Part shown: one piece after another, positions 7,633-16,792 of the stretch
How the letters are laid out: every line of letters starts with the position of its first letter
How positions within the stretch are numbered: the stretch's first letter is position 1
Source: Bauldia sp.
Lineage (GTDB): Bacteria > Pseudomonadota > Alphaproteobacteria > Rhizobiales > Kaistiaceae
DNA length: 64,000 bases
Assembly (NCBI GenBank): GCA_026126025.1
Contig: JAHCJZ010000001.1
Span: 1 to 64,000 of the forward strand
Direction: 5' to 3'
Made by a program: the position numbers and the translations under genes
Notes under the pieces: generated by a model
What the model was told of the DNA's origin: nothing
Databases searched by the model: none
The model's input: the letters and a program-made list of their open reading frames with translations, nothing else

Positions 7633-9258
7633 CTAGGCGGTGATGAAGATCTCGGCGCCGTTATTGCCGAAGCCGTCGGCGCCGATGGTGTGGTTGTGGA
7701 CGCGCCGGTCGAAGATCGTGAACGCGTCGGGGGCGTTGATGCCGATGTCGGGCAGCTCGTCGACGATGATGCGCTGGAAGGCGTCGAACTGCTGGAGGCG
7801 GACCTCAGGGTCGACCTCCACCGCGGCGGCTTCGAGCAGGCGGTCGACCTCGGGATTGCTGTAGTGCGAGCCGTTGGAGAACGGCACGCCGGGCCGGAAA
7901 TTCTGCGACCAATAGAGCCGCTGCACGCCGACCGTCGGGTCGAACAGATTGCTCATGCCGTTGAAGGTGAAATCGAAGTCGCGGTCGGTGTAGACGCGCG
8001 TCACATAGGCGGCGAAGTCCTGCGAGCGGATGGTGACGTCGATGCCGACGTCGCGCAGTGCCTGGCGAAGATATTCTCCCGTCCGCCGGTAGGGGTCGCC
8101 GCCCGGCAGCGGGTCGTGATTGAGGCTGAAACGGACCCCGTTCGCATTGCGCGGGAAGCCGGCCTCGTCGAGGAGCGCGTTCGCCCGCGCCGTGTCGAAG
8201 GCGTAGGTCGGCAGATCGGGGACGTAGAACCGCGTCAGCCACGGGCTGATCGGCCCGGGGATGATCTGCCCGTAGCCGAGGAAGATCGTGTCGTTGATGA
8301 ACGACTTGTCGATCGAATGGGCGATCGCCTTCCGCACCAGGAGGTTGCCGAGAAACGGATTGTCGAGGTTGAACTCGATCCGGCTGACCGCGTTGACGTA
8401 GCTGTATCCGCGCGTCTCGAAGCCGAGATGGGGGAGGGCGCGCAGCCGCTCGACGTCGCTGAGCGAGACCGCGCCGGTGGCAAGCTGCACCTCGCCGGTC
8501 TCAAGCGCCACCGCGCCCGCCGCGGCATCCCCGATGAAGCGGACGATCAGCCGGTCGAGATAGGGCTTCGGCGCATCCCAGTAGTCGGGGTTCCGCTCCA
8601 GGATGAGATGGCTGCCGCGTACCCATTCGCGGAAGACGAACGGCCCGGTGCCGATCGGCGCCGCCGCGTTGGGATGCGCGTCCGGCGCCGGGCCGCCCTC
8701 GTAGACGTGCTTCGGGACGATCGGCGATTCCGACGCGGCGAGCGCGGAGATGAGGTAGGGCGCCGGCTGCGACAGAACGATCTGCACCTCGGTCGGGCTG
8801 ACCTCGCGCACCTCGACGACATTGGCGAAGGTCGTCCGTCCGCGCGGATGGACTTCCTTCAGCGTCAGGATCGAGAACGCGACGTCGGCGGAGGTGAAGT
8901 CCCGGCCGTCGTGCCACTTCACGCCCGGCCGGAGCTGGAAGGTATAGACCAGCCCGTCGGACGACAGCGACCATGACGTCGCGAGCTCAGGCCGCGGGTT
9001 GAGATCGAAGTCGTAGGTGAGGAGCCCCTCCGTCACCTTGCCGGTGACGTAGACGCCGGAGCCGGAGCTCGTGGCGAGGTTCACCAGCGCCGGCGGTTCG
9101 ACGCCGATATTGACCGTTAGCGTCCCGCCGTGAACCGGCGCGACCGCATCCTGGCCGAACGCGAGCCGCGGAAACGCCGCGAGCGCCGTCGCGCCGAGCG
9201 CCGCGGAACCGATGAAGCTCCGGCGCGACAGCCGCGCCTTGAGAATGTCTCCTGACAT
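7633..9258 (-). CDS. ABC transporter substrate-binding protein, family 5 (paralogue)
   Basis: A 541-residue Tat-exported binding protein (LSRRSFIGSAALGATALAAF, cleavage near AFGQ). It is a close paralogue of the protein at 1065-2672, sharing GTGPFVFREWVRGSH, RNPDYWD and LYWSQNFRPGVPFSNG-like blocks through the whole length. It heads the leftward operon with the DszB-like, flavin reductase and DszC-like genes and is divergent from the permease/ATPase operon starting at 9514. Physical linkage makes it the primary receptor of that importer. The two receptors may recognise related ligands; this is inference. Confidence 0.93.
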   Translation of the reverse strand: MSGDILKARLSRRSFIGSAALGATALAAFPRLAFGQDAVAPVHGGTLTVNIGVEPPALVNLATSSGSGVYVTGKVTEGLLTYDFDLNPRPELATSWSLSSDGLVYTFQLRPGVKWHDGRDFTSADVAFSILTLKEVHPRGRTTFANVVEVREVSPTEVQIVLSQPAPYLISALAASESPIVPKHVYEGGPAPDAHPNAAAPIGTGPFVFREWVRGSHLILERNPDYWDAPKPYLDRLIVRFIGDAAAGAVALETGEVQLATGAVSLSDVERLRALPHLGFETRGYSYVNAVSRIEFNLDNPFLGNLLVRKAIAHSIDKSFINDTIFLGYGQIIPGPISPWLTRFYVPDLPTYAFDTARANALLDEAGFPRNANGVRFSLNHDPLPGGDPYRRTGEYLRQALRDVGIDVTIRSQDFAAYVTRVYTDRDFDFTFNGMSNLFDPTVGVQRLYWSQNFRPGVPFSNGSHYSNPEVDRLLEAAAVEVDPEVRLQQFDAFQRIIVDELPDIGINAPDAFTIFDRRVHNHTIGADGFGNNGAEIFITA

Positions 9259-9342
9259 CGCCGTGACCCCTGTGTCGCCGGCCGTGCCGGCTGTCGTTTC
9301 GCTATGCGTCGCAGCGTGTGCAGTGCGGCGTCGGGTTTTTAA

Positions 9343-9368
9343 TTGACATAGTCTATCTACTCAGTCAA
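9343..9368. promoter_or_regulatory. Putative operator/promoter element, copy B
   Basis: In the 255-base divergent region between the second binding-protein gene and the permease operon, the plus strand reads TTGACATAGTCTATC, then five bases, then AGTCAA. The 15-base block and the AGTCAA are identical to copy A (2755-2780, minus strand) with the same spacing. TTGACA could serve as a -35 element for the rightward operon. A T-rich run just upstream (from about 9336) contrasts with the surrounding GC-rich DNA. Confidence 0.6.
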
Positions 9369-9513
9369 CTATTGATCCGGCCGATGGAGACGCCTGTCTC
9401 GATCGGGTGCGACGAAGCCTCGGGAATCGAGACCGCCATCAATGACGACAGCGCTGCACCAACGACCGCGTTGGACGGAACGCGTCACCGCAAGAGCGCG
9501 GGCGCGCTAGCCG

Positions 9514-10500
9514 ATGTCGAACGGAACCCGTGTCCTCAAGGCGCTGCGCCGGTCGACGCTGCAGGCGATCCCGACGCTTGGCGTCATCCTGGTGCTCAAC
9601 TTCTTCCTGCTGCGCCTCGCGCCGGGCGACGCGGCCGAGGTCATGGCGGGCGAGCAGGGGGTCGCGACCGAAGAATCGATGGCCGCGATGCGCAAGCTGT
9701 TCGGCCTCGACATCCCGGTGCTCGATCAGTTCGTCGCCTACATCAACAACCTCCTCCATTTCAGCCTCGGCTACTCACCGCGCTACGGCATGCAGGTCGA
9801 GGACCTGATCGCGCAGCGCCTTCCCGGCAGCATTCTCCTGATGGGCGTCGCGCTCGTCTTCGCCCTCGGCATCGGCATCTTCATCGGCACGGTGATGGCC
9901 CGCTATGTCGGCCGGCTGCCCGACCGCATCCTCTCCGTGGTCTCGCTCGTCTTCTATTCGGTGCCCGGCTTCTGGATCGGGCTGATGATGGTCGTCCTGT
10001 TCTCGGTGACCCTCGGCTGGCTGCCGAGCGGCAGCGACCAGACCATCGGCGCCGACTACAGCGGTCTCGAATGGCTGTGGGATCGCGTCAGCCACCTCAT
10101 CCTGCCGGCGCTGTCGCTGTCGCTGGTGTTCATCGCGATCTATGCGCGCCTGACCCGCGCCTCGATGCTGGAATCGCAGGGCCAGGACTATGTGCGCACC
10201 GCCGCGGCGAAGGGGCTGTCGCCGCGCGCCATCACCTTCCGCCATGTGCTGCGCAACGCGCTCCTCCCCGTCACCACCATGGCCGGGCTTCACTTCGGCA
10301 CGCTGCTCGGCGGCGCGGTCGTGGTGGAAACGGTGTTCAGCTGGCCGGGCCTCGGCCGGCTCGCCTTCGAATCGATCATGCGGCGCGACTTCAACGTGCT
10401 GCTCGGCATTCTTCTCCTTTCCTCCATCCTCGTCATGATCGCGAACGTCATCACCGATCTCGTTCAGGCCTGGCTGGATCCGCGCATCGAGGTCCGGTGA
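9514..10500 (+). CDS. ABC transporter permease, DppB/OppB type
   Basis: A 328-residue inner-membrane permease with six predicted membrane segments. An N-terminal segment (TLGVILVLNFFLLRLAPGD) is typical of DppB proteins, and the cytoplasmic EAA-type loop (AAAKGLSPRAITFRHVLRNALLP) near residue 230 contacts the ATPases. The stop overlaps the next start by one base. First gene of an operon that encodes a complete Dpp/Opp-type importer (B, C, D, F) and then the catabolic genes to 17350. Confidence 0.93.
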   Translation: MSNGTRVLKALRRSTLQAIPTLGVILVLNFFLLRLAPGDAAEVMAGEQGVATEESMAAMRKLFGLDIPVLDQFVAYINNLLHFSLGYSPRYGMQVEDLIAQRLPGSILLMGVALVFALGIGIFIGTVMARYVGRLPDRILSVVSLVFYSVPGFWIGLMMVVLFSVTLGWLPSGSDQTIGADYSGLEWLWDRVSHLILPALSLSLVFIAIYARLTRASMLESQGQDYVRTAAAKGLSPRAITFRHVLRNALLPVTTMAGLHFGTLLGGAVVVETVFSWPGLGRLAFESIMRRDFNVLLGILLLSSILVMIANVITDLVQAWLDPRIEVR

Positions 10501-11516
10501 TGGTCGACACCTCTCTTGCCGGCGGCGGGCTCGCCGCCGCGCGGCCGGACCAGCGTCCGAATGCTCCCGTGGGGTCGGCGGATCGCGAGGGCAGCGGGCC
10601 GGTCCTCCAGATCGCGTCCGCGCAGGCGGCGCGCGTCGGCGGACGCGAGGTGCCGTCCGCCGTGGCGCGACCGATTGCGCGGCCGGGCACGCTGCGCATC
10701 CTCCTCCGCAATCCCGCCGCCGCCGTCGGCCTCGCGATCCTTTTCACCGTCGCGGTCGTCGCGCTGCTGGCGCCGCTGGTTTTCCCCGGCGACCCGCTCG
10801 ACATCGCCGGCCCGGCGCTCCTCCGGCCCGGCACCAACGCGGCTTTCCCGTTCGGCACGGATTCCCTCGGCCGCAACGTCGCCGCGGGCCTCGCCCATGG
10901 CGCGCGGATCACCCTCACGATCGGTCTCGCCGCGGCTGGGCTGGGTCTCCTGATCGGCGTCCTCGTCGGATCGGTCGCCGGCTATTTCGGCGGCCGGCTC
11001 GACGACCTCCTCGTCAAGCTCACCGAGATCTTCCAGACCGTGCCGCCCTTCGTGCTGATGATCGTGCTGGTCGCGATCTTCCAGCCGACCGTGCCGACGA
11101 TCATCACCGCGATCGGCATCGTGTCGTGGCCCGGCGTCGCCCGCGTGGTCCGCGCCGAGTTTCGCTCGCTGCGCAACAAGGATTTCGTGGTGGCGGCACG
11201 CGGCCTCGGCTTCGGCCATCGCCGCATTATCTTCCGCGAGATCCTGCCCAACGCGCTGCCGCCGATCATCGTCACCGCGTCGGTGATGGTCGCCGGCGCG
11301 ATCCTTGCCGAATCCGCGATGTCCTTCCTCGGGCTCAGCGACGCCAACGCCGTGAGCTGGGGCAGCATGATCGGGATGGGCCGTGAGCAGATCCGCACCG
11401 CCTGGTACCTCACCGCGATCCCCGGCATCGCGATCGTGCTCACCGTGCTCGCCCTCAACCTGATCGGCGACGGTCTCAACGACGCGCTCAACCCGCGTCT
11501 GTCGCGGAGCCGCTGA
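10500..11516 (+). CDS. ABC transporter permease, DppC/OppC type
   Basis: A 338-residue permease. The ATG at 10500 shares its A with the TGA stop of the previous gene. The first 65 residues are a low-complexity, cytoplasmic extension rich in Ala, Pro and Gly before [25 protein letters not shown], the usual DppC beginning; this extension is longer than in most DppC proteins. The [11 protein letters not shown] motif and the EAA loop ([24 protein letters not shown]) are intact. Partner of the DppB-type protein in the heterodimeric channel. Confidence 0.93.
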   Translation: MVDTSLAGGGLAAARPDQRPNAPVGSADREGSGPVLQIASAQAARVGGREVPSAVARPIARPGTLRILLRNPAAAVGLAILFTVAVVALLAPLVFPGDPLDIAGPALLRPGTNAAFPFGTDSLGRNVAAGLAHGARITLTIGLAAAGLGLLIGVLVGSVAGYFGGRLDDLLVKLTEIFQTVPPFVLMIVLVAIFQPTVPTIITAIGIVSWPGVARVVRAEFRSLRNKDFVVAARGLGFGHRRIIFREILPNALPPIIVTASVMVAGAILAESAMSFLGLSDANAVSWGSMIGMGREQIRTAWYLTAIPGIAIVLTVLALNLIGDGLNDALNPRLSRSR

Positions 11517-11517
11517 G

Positions 11518-12513
11518 ATGGCCACGACGCTCCTCGAGGTCGAGAACCTGACCGTCCGCTTCCCGCGGCTCGCCGCGGTGCAGGATCTGAGCTTCTCGGT
11601 CGGCGTCGGCGAGACCCTCGCCATCGTCGGCGAATCGGGCTCGGGCAAGTCGATCACCGCGCTCGCCCTGATGCGGCTGGTGCCGCCGCCGGGACGGATC
11701 ACCGGCGGCTCGATCCGCTTCGACGGCCGCGAGCTGACGGCGCTGCCGGATGCGGCGATGCGCAAGGTGCGCGGCGCCGAGATCGCGATGATCTTCCAGG
11801 AGCCGATGACCTCGCTCAACCCGGTGCTCACGATCGGGCGCCAGATCGGCGAAACGGTCCGGCTCCATGAAGGGGTCTCGCGCCGCATCGCCCGGGCGCG
11901 TGCCATCGAGCTGCTCGACCTCGTGCGCATTCCCGAGCCGCATCGCCGCGTCGACGACTATCCGCACCAGCTCTCCGGCGGCATGCGGCAGCGGGTGATG
12001 ATCGCGATGGCGGTGATCTGCCGGCCGAAGCTCCTGATCGCCGATGAGCCGACCACCGCTCTCGACGTCACCATCCAGGCACAGGTGCTCGCCCTTCTCG
12101 ACAATCTCCGCCGCGAGCTGTCGATGGGTCTCCTCCTCATCACGCACGATCTCGGCATCGTCGGGCAATGGGCCGACCGCGTCGTCGTCATGTATGCGAG
12201 CCGCAAGGTGGAGGAGGGGAGCCCCGACGCCATCCTCGACGCGCCGTGGCATCCCTATACGCAAGGCCTGATGGCCGCCTCGCCGCGCCACGCCGGCGAC
12301 CTCCACTACCGGCGGACGCCGCTGGTCGAGATCCCGGGTTCGATCACCTCCGCCTTCGGCGAGACCGGCTGCCCGTTCGTGCCGCGCTGCGCGCTCGCCG
12401 AAGCGCGCTGCCGCGAAGTGGTGCCGCCGCCGCTTTCGCTCGGCGATCACCTCGTCGCCTGCGTCCGCCACGACCCGTTCAAGGAAGCCGCCGATGTCGC
12501 TCTTGCAGGTTAG
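11518..12513 (+). CDS. ABC transporter ATP-binding protein, DppD/OppD type
   Basis: A 331-residue ATPase with Walker A GESGSGKS near residue 40, signature LSGGMRQR, and Walker [13 protein letters not shown]. The C-terminal oligopeptide/dipeptide ABC extension carries the Cys-containing stretch [14 protein letters not shown] that is usual in DppD/OppD. It begins one base after the permease gene and overlaps the next ATPase gene by 20 bases, so the two ATPases are coupled. Confidence 0.94.
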   Translation: MATTLLEVENLTVRFPRLAAVQDLSFSVGVGETLAIVGESGSGKSITALALMRLVPPPGRITGGSIRFDGRELTALPDAAMRKVRGAEIAMIFQEPMTSLNPVLTIGRQIGETVRLHEGVSRRIARARAIELLDLVRIPEPHRRVDDYPHQLSGGMRQRVMIAMAVICRPKLLIADEPTTALDVTIQAQVLALLDNLRRELSMGLLLITHDLGIVGQWADRVVVMYASRKVEEGSPDAILDAPWHPYTQGLMAASPRHAGDLHYRRTPLVEIPGSITSAFGETGCPFVPRCALAEARCREVVPPPLSLGDHLVACVRHDPFKEAADVALAG

Positions 12514-13480
12514 CGGCCTCCACACGCGCTACGAGACCAATGACGGCGTGCTGCGCGCGGTCGACGGCGTCTCGTTCGCCATCGAAGCGGGCGAGACGGT
12601 GGGGCTCGTCGGCGAATCCGGCTGCGGCAAGTCGACGCTCGGCAAGACGCTGGTCGGGCTGGTGCCGGCGAGCGAAGGCGAGGTGACCTTCGACGGCGCC
12701 GAGATCAGCCATCTGTCCCCGGCCGCACTGAAACCGGTGCGCCGCCGCCTGCAGATGATCTTCCAGGACCCGTTCGGCTCGCTCAATCCGCGCCAGTCGA
12801 TCGGCCAGATCCTCACCGCGCCGCTCGCGGTGCACGGCGTGAGGAGCGCGGCCGAGCGGCGGGCGCAGGCGCTCGCCATGGTCCGGCGCGTCGGCCTGCC
12901 GGACGACACCCTCCAGCGCTTCCCTCACGAATTTTCGGGCGGCCAGCGCCAGCGCATCGGCGTCGCCCGCGCGCTGATCCTGGCGCCGCAGCTGGTGGTC
13001 TGCGACGAGCCTGTCTCCGCGCTCGACCTCTCGATCCAGGCGCAGATCCTCAATCTCCTCGTCGAGATGAAGAGCGAACTCGATCTCGCCTATCTCTTCG
13101 TCTCGCACGACCTGTCGGTGGTGCGCTATTTCGCCGACCGCGTGCTGGTCATGTATCTCGGCCGCATCGTCGAAAGCGCGACCTACGACACCATCTGGTC
13201 GCGGCCGCGGCATCCCTACACCCGCGCCCTGATGGAGGCCGTGCCCGACCCGTTGCGGCGCCGCACCGCCGCGCCGCTGTCGGGCGATCTTCCGAGCGCG
13301 CGCAACGTGCCGTCGGGCTGCCGCTTCCATCCCCGCTGCCCGTTCGCGACCGACCTCTGCCGCTCCGCCGATCCGGCGCTGCGCAGCGTCGAGCCGGGCC
13401 ACGAGGTCGCCTGCCATCACGCCGAAGCCATCTTCGCCGCCGCCGGCGCAACCCCGCCCGGCGCCGCCACGGTCCACTAG
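12494..13480 (+). CDS. ABC transporter ATP-binding protein, DppF/OppF type
   Basis: A 328-residue ATPase with Walker [10 protein letters not shown], signature FSGGQRQR, Walker [12 protein letters not shown] and the C-terminal Cys-rich extension [14 protein letters not shown]. It completes the importer. The gene is followed by an 18-base gap and then the aldo/keto reductase, so transport and catabolic genes are probably transcribed together. Confidence 0.94.
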   Translation: MSLLQVSGLHTRYETNDGVLRAVDGVSFAIEAGETVGLVGESGCGKSTLGKTLVGLVPASEGEVTFDGAEISHLSPAALKPVRRRLQMIFQDPFGSLNPRQSIGQILTAPLAVHGVRSAAERRAQALAMVRRVGLPDDTLQRFPHEFSGGQRQRIGVARALILAPQLVVCDEPVSALDLSIQAQILNLLVEMKSELDLAYLFVSHDLSVVRYFADRVLVMYLGRIVESATYDTIWSRPRHPYTRALMEAVPDPLRRRTAAPLSGDLPSARNVPSGCRFHPRCPFATDLCRSADPALRSVEPGHEVACHHAEAIFAAAGATPPGAATVH

Positions 13481-13498
13481 AGACGACAGGAGCTGTCC

Positions 13499-14563
13499 AT
13501 GGAATACCGCTATCTCGGCAAGAGCGCCCTCAAGGTCTCGCCCATCGCGCTCGGGACGATGATGTTCGGCGGCCCGACCGACGAGGCGACGTCGCGTCGG
13601 ATCATCGACAAGGCGCGCGAACAGGGCGTCAACTTCATCGATACCGCCGACGTCTACCAGGGCGGCGTCACCGAGGAGGTCGTCGGGCGCGCCATCGCCG
13701 CGAACCGCGACGACTGGGTTCTCGCGACCAAATTCGTCAACTCGCGCAAGCAGGGCCCCAACCTCGGCGGGCACTCGCGCAAATGGGTGATCCAGGCGGT
13801 GGAGGACAGCCTCCGCCGCCTCGGCACCGACTACATCGACATCCTCTATTTCCACCGTGCGGTGTTCGACGCGCCGCTCGAAGAGCCGGTGCGCGCGATC
13901 GCCGACCTCATCCGGCAGGGCAAGCTGCGCTATTTCGGCGTGTCGAATTTCCGCGGCTGGCGGATCGCCGAGATCGCCTATGTCGCCGACGGGCTCGGCA
14001 TCGACCGGCCGGTAGCGAGCCAGCCGCTCTACAACATCGTCAACCGGTCTGCCGAAACCGAGGAGATCCCGGCTGCGGCGAATTACGGGCTCGGCGTGGT
14101 CAGCTACAGCCCGCTGGCGCGCGGCGTCCTCACCGGCAAGTACCAGCCCGACGCCGCCCCCGACGCCGACAGCCGCGCCGGCCGCAACGATTTCCGCCTG
14201 CTCCAGGTCGAGTGGCGGCCGGAATCGGTCGTGCTCTCGCAGGAGATCAAGCGCTACGCCGAGGCACGCGGCATCACGCCGACCGATTTCGCGGTGGCGT
14301 GGATCCTGTCGAACCGGCTGGTGACCTCGGTCATCGCGGGCCCGCGCACCGAGGCGCAGTGGGACAGCTATTTCCCGGCCTTCGACTATCGCCTCACCGC
14401 CGAGGACGAGGCGTTCGTCGATTCGCTCGTCGCCCCCGGCCATCCGTCTTCGCCGGGCTTCACCGATCCCATCTACCCGGTCGAGGGAAGGGTCCCGGTC
14501 GCACCCGACGTGCCGAAGCACGACCCGCTCGCCATCCCGGCGCGCCACGTCAAAGCCGCGTGA
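13499..14563 (+). CDS. Aldo/keto reductase
   Basis: A 354-residue (beta/alpha)8 oxidoreductase. The tetrad is visible: Asp and Tyr in FIDTADVYQGG, Lys in VLATKFVN, and His in DILYFHR. The SPLARGVLTGKY segment is typical of the voltage-gated K-channel beta/YajO-like aldo/keto reductases that use NADPH. An AGGAG ribosome-binding site precedes the ATG. It would reduce or oxidise a carbonyl intermediate of the pathway; the substrate is not deducible. Confidence 0.92.
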   Translation: MEYRYLGKSALKVSPIALGTMMFGGPTDEATSRRIIDKAREQGVNFIDTADVYQGGVTEEVVGRAIAANRDDWVLATKFVNSRKQGPNLGGHSRKWVIQAVEDSLRRLGTDYIDILYFHRAVFDAPLEEPVRAIADLIRQGKLRYFGVSNFRGWRIAEIAYVADGLGIDRPVASQPLYNIVNRSAETEEIPAAANYGLGVVSYSPLARGVLTGKYQPDAAPDADSRAGRNDFRLLQVEWRPESVVLSQEIKRYAEARGITPTDFAVAWILSNRLVTSVIAGPRTEAQWDSYFPAFDYRLTAEDEAFVDSLVAPGHPSSPGFTDPIYPVEGRVPVAPDVPKHDPLAIPARHVKAA

Positions 14564-14565
14564 CC

Positions 14566-15831
14566 ATGGCTCCTCCCGCCGCCGGGGCGCACAAGCCGGT
14601 GCACGTCGCCATCGTCGGCGGCGGGCCCGGCGGTCTCGCCCTGGCGCAGGGCCTTCGCAAGCTGGGCGTCGACTTCGCGGTGTTCGAGCGCGACCGCGCG
14701 CGCACCGACTACGTCCAGGGCTTCCGCCTCGGCATCCGCGAGCGCGGCATCAATGCGCTGCGCAAATGCTTGCCGGACGATCTGTTCGAAGCCTTCCTCG
14801 CCACGGCCGGGAGCGCGCCGAAGACCGCGCTGGCCCTGGACGAGAAGCTGGAGCCGGTCGAGGGGCTGGAGGGCTGGGGCCGGTCGAGCGAGGACGACCT
14901 TCTCAGCGACCGGTCGGTCAGCCGGATCACGCTTCGCCAGATCCTGCTGTCGGGCCTCGATAATCGCGTCCATCTCGGCACCGCCTTCAGCCACTACACC
15001 GCGAATGCCGACGGCGCGATCACGGCGCATCTTGAGGACGGCTCGCGGATCGACTGCAACATCCTCGTCGGCGCCGACGGCGCCAATTCGCGCGTGCGCC
15101 GTCAGCTGCTGCCCGATGCCGTCACCTTCGACACCGGCGTTCGCCGCATCGCCGGCAAGATGACGCTGGCCGCCGCGGCGCATCACGCGATCCCGCCGCT
15201 TCTGACCGACAACACCGTCTCGATCCTGCCGCGGGCGGGCACCGACCAGCTGGCGCGCAGTCTCTTCATCACTGCGCATCGGGTGAACCCCGACGCCTAC
15301 AAGCGTTTCGGGCTGATCGGCGCCGACGATCCGGCGCTGGCCGGCTTTCATTTCAACAACACCACCAGCTATGTGTGGTGGAACACCGCCTATTGGCAGG
15401 ACGAGCTCGCCAGCGATGCCGAGCTGGCGGAAGCGACGCCGAGCGACCTCCTCGACCTCCTCCTCGACCGGCTCGGCGGGTGGCACCCCGACCTGGTCAA
15501 GCTCGTCAATCACACCGACCCGTCGACGGTCGCGCTCCTGAAGGTGCGGTCGTCGCGACCGGTCGATCCCTGGCCGACCGGGAAGGTGACGCTTCTCGGC
15601 GATGCCATTCATTCAATGACCTATTTCCGCGCGCTGGGCGGCAATACGGCGCTCTACGACGCCGGCCTCCTCGTCGACGAATTCGCAGCGGTCGCGGCGG
15701 GGCGGAAATCCGAGCCCGAGGCGCTCGCCGCCTACGAGGCGGCGATGCTGCCGCACGGCTTCGAGGCGGTGCGCACCTCGCTGACCAACATGGAACGCGC
15801 GCTCGGCCCGCCGGCGCAGGCCGCTGCCTGA
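14566..15831 (+). CDS. FAD-dependent aromatic-ring-type monooxygenase (PHBH fold)
   Basis: A 421-residue flavoprotein of the p-hydroxybenzoate hydroxylase fold. It has an N-terminal dinucleotide-binding motif (VAIVGGGPGGLALAQGL), a central DG motif region (GADGANSRVRRQ near residue 170) and a GD motif (LLGDAIHSMTYFRALGGNTALYDA near residue 345). These define single-component NAD(P)H/FAD monooxygenases such as those acting on phenols, salicylates or tetracycline. The ATG lies 2 bases after the aldo/keto reductase stop. It suggests that the imported compound has an aromatic or conjugated part that is hydroxylated after or before desulfurisation; this is inference. Confidence 0.88.
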   Translation: MAPPAAGAHKPVHVAIVGGGPGGLALAQGLRKLGVDFAVFERDRARTDYVQGFRLGIRERGINALRKCLPDDLFEAFLATAGSAPKTALALDEKLEPVEGLEGWGRSSEDDLLSDRSVSRITLRQILLSGLDNRVHLGTAFSHYTANADGAITAHLEDGSRIDCNILVGADGANSRVRRQLLPDAVTFDTGVRRIAGKMTLAAAAHHAIPPLLTDNTVSILPRAGTDQLARSLFITAHRVNPDAYKRFGLIGADDPALAGFHFNNTTSYVWWNTAYWQDELASDAELAEATPSDLLDLLLDRLGGWHPDLVKLVNHTDPSTVALLKVRSSRPVDPWPTGKVTLLGDAIHSMTYFRALGGNTALYDAGLLVDEFAAVAAGRKSEPEALAAYEAAMLPHGFEAVRTSLTNMERALGPPAQAAA

Positions 15832-15855
15832 TCCTCTACCCCAAGACTGGAGTTC

Positions 15856-16521
15856 ATGAGCATGAGCATTGCCGTATTCGGTGCGACCGGGAACATCGGC
15901 TCGAAGATCAAGGACGAGGCGCTGCGTCGGGGCATCCGCGTCACCGCGGTGGTCACCGACTATTCCCGGCTAGCGCCGCAATCGAACCTCACCATCGTCG
16001 AGGGCGACATCTACGAGCCCGAGGACGTCGCCAAGATCGCCTCCGGCCACGACGCCGTCGTCAGCGCCTTCAGCCCGGGCCTCACCCGCATTCCGCTCGA
16101 CGAGGCGCCGGGCCTCATCGCCCGGGCGCATCGGTCGCTGTTCGCCGGCGTCCGGCGCGCCGGCGTCAGGCTGATCGTGGTGGGCGGCGTCGGCAGCCTG
16201 AAATCGCCCGAGGGCGTCGATGTCGTCGACTCGGCGAAATATGCCGAGCTCGGCGACGACCATCTCGGCCACACCCGCAAGAACCGCGAGATCCTCCGCG
16301 GGCTCATCGCCGACGGCAACGACTTCGAGTGGACCTATGTCTCGCCGCCCTACAACATCGTCCCCGGCGAGCGGACCGGGAAGTTCCGCCTCGGCACCGA
16401 CCAGCTCCTCCAGGACGAGACCGGCGACAGCCGCATCTCGCAGGAGGATTTCGCGGTCGCCATCATCGACGAGCTGACCAACCGCGACTTCGTCCGCCGC
16501 CGCTTCACGGTGGCCTATTGA
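15856..16521 (+). CDS. NAD(P)H-binding atypical SDR
   Basis: A 221-residue Rossmann protein starting MSMSIAVFGATGNIGSKIKDEALRRG, the motif of the NAD(P)-binding (YwnB/HSCARG-like, SDR_a5) group. The middle of the protein has RLIVVGGVGSLK, and DFEWTYVSPPYNIVPGERTG near the C-terminus is family typical. Members act as reductases or as redox sensors. It is the second such protein in the island (see 2816-3703) but not a close paralogue. Confidence 0.87.
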   Translation: MSMSIAVFGATGNIGSKIKDEALRRGIRVTAVVTDYSRLAPQSNLTIVEGDIYEPEDVAKIASGHDAVVSAFSPGLTRIPLDEAPGLIARAHRSLFAGVRRAGVRLIVVGGVGSLKSPEGVDVVDSAKYAELGDDHLGHTRKNREILRGLIADGNDFEWTYVSPPYNIVPGERTGKFRLGTDQLLQDETGDSRISQEDFAVAIIDELTNRDFVRRRFTVAY

Positions 16522-16570
16522 TGCGCCGGAACAGCACGGCGCGATCCGCCGCGACCGCGCGTCGTTCGCC

Positions 16571-16789
16571 ATGACCGCGCGCTGGACCGGGAATGAAGCC
16601 GAGGCGCTCAAATGGGCCGATCCGGCCGCGCTTCACCGCGCGCAGTCGCAGCGCCGTCATCGCCGCGCCCGCGCCTGGTCGGTGGCGCTCCTCTCCCTCG
16701 CCGTCGCCGCCATCCTGGTCTTCGTCGCGCTGGGACCGCCGGAGGCCGCCCGGCCGCCGAGCACGGCCGAAGCCGCTGCGGCGGAGTAG
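16571..16789 (+). CDS. Small single-pass membrane protein, unknown function
   Basis: A 72-residue reading frame between two operon genes. It has a charged, Arg-rich cytoplasmic N-terminal half (HRAQSQRRHRRARAW), one hydrophobic segment (SVALLSLAVAAILVFVALG) and an Ala/Pro/Glu-rich tail. It ends 3 bases before the FMN reductase start. No family was recognised. The clear positive-inside membrane topology and the tight spacing make a real gene more likely than not. Confidence 0.5.
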   Translation: MTARWTGNEAEALKWADPAALHRAQSQRRHRRARAWSVALLSLAVAAILVFVALGPPEAARPPSTAEAAAAE

Positions 16790-16792
16790 ACC

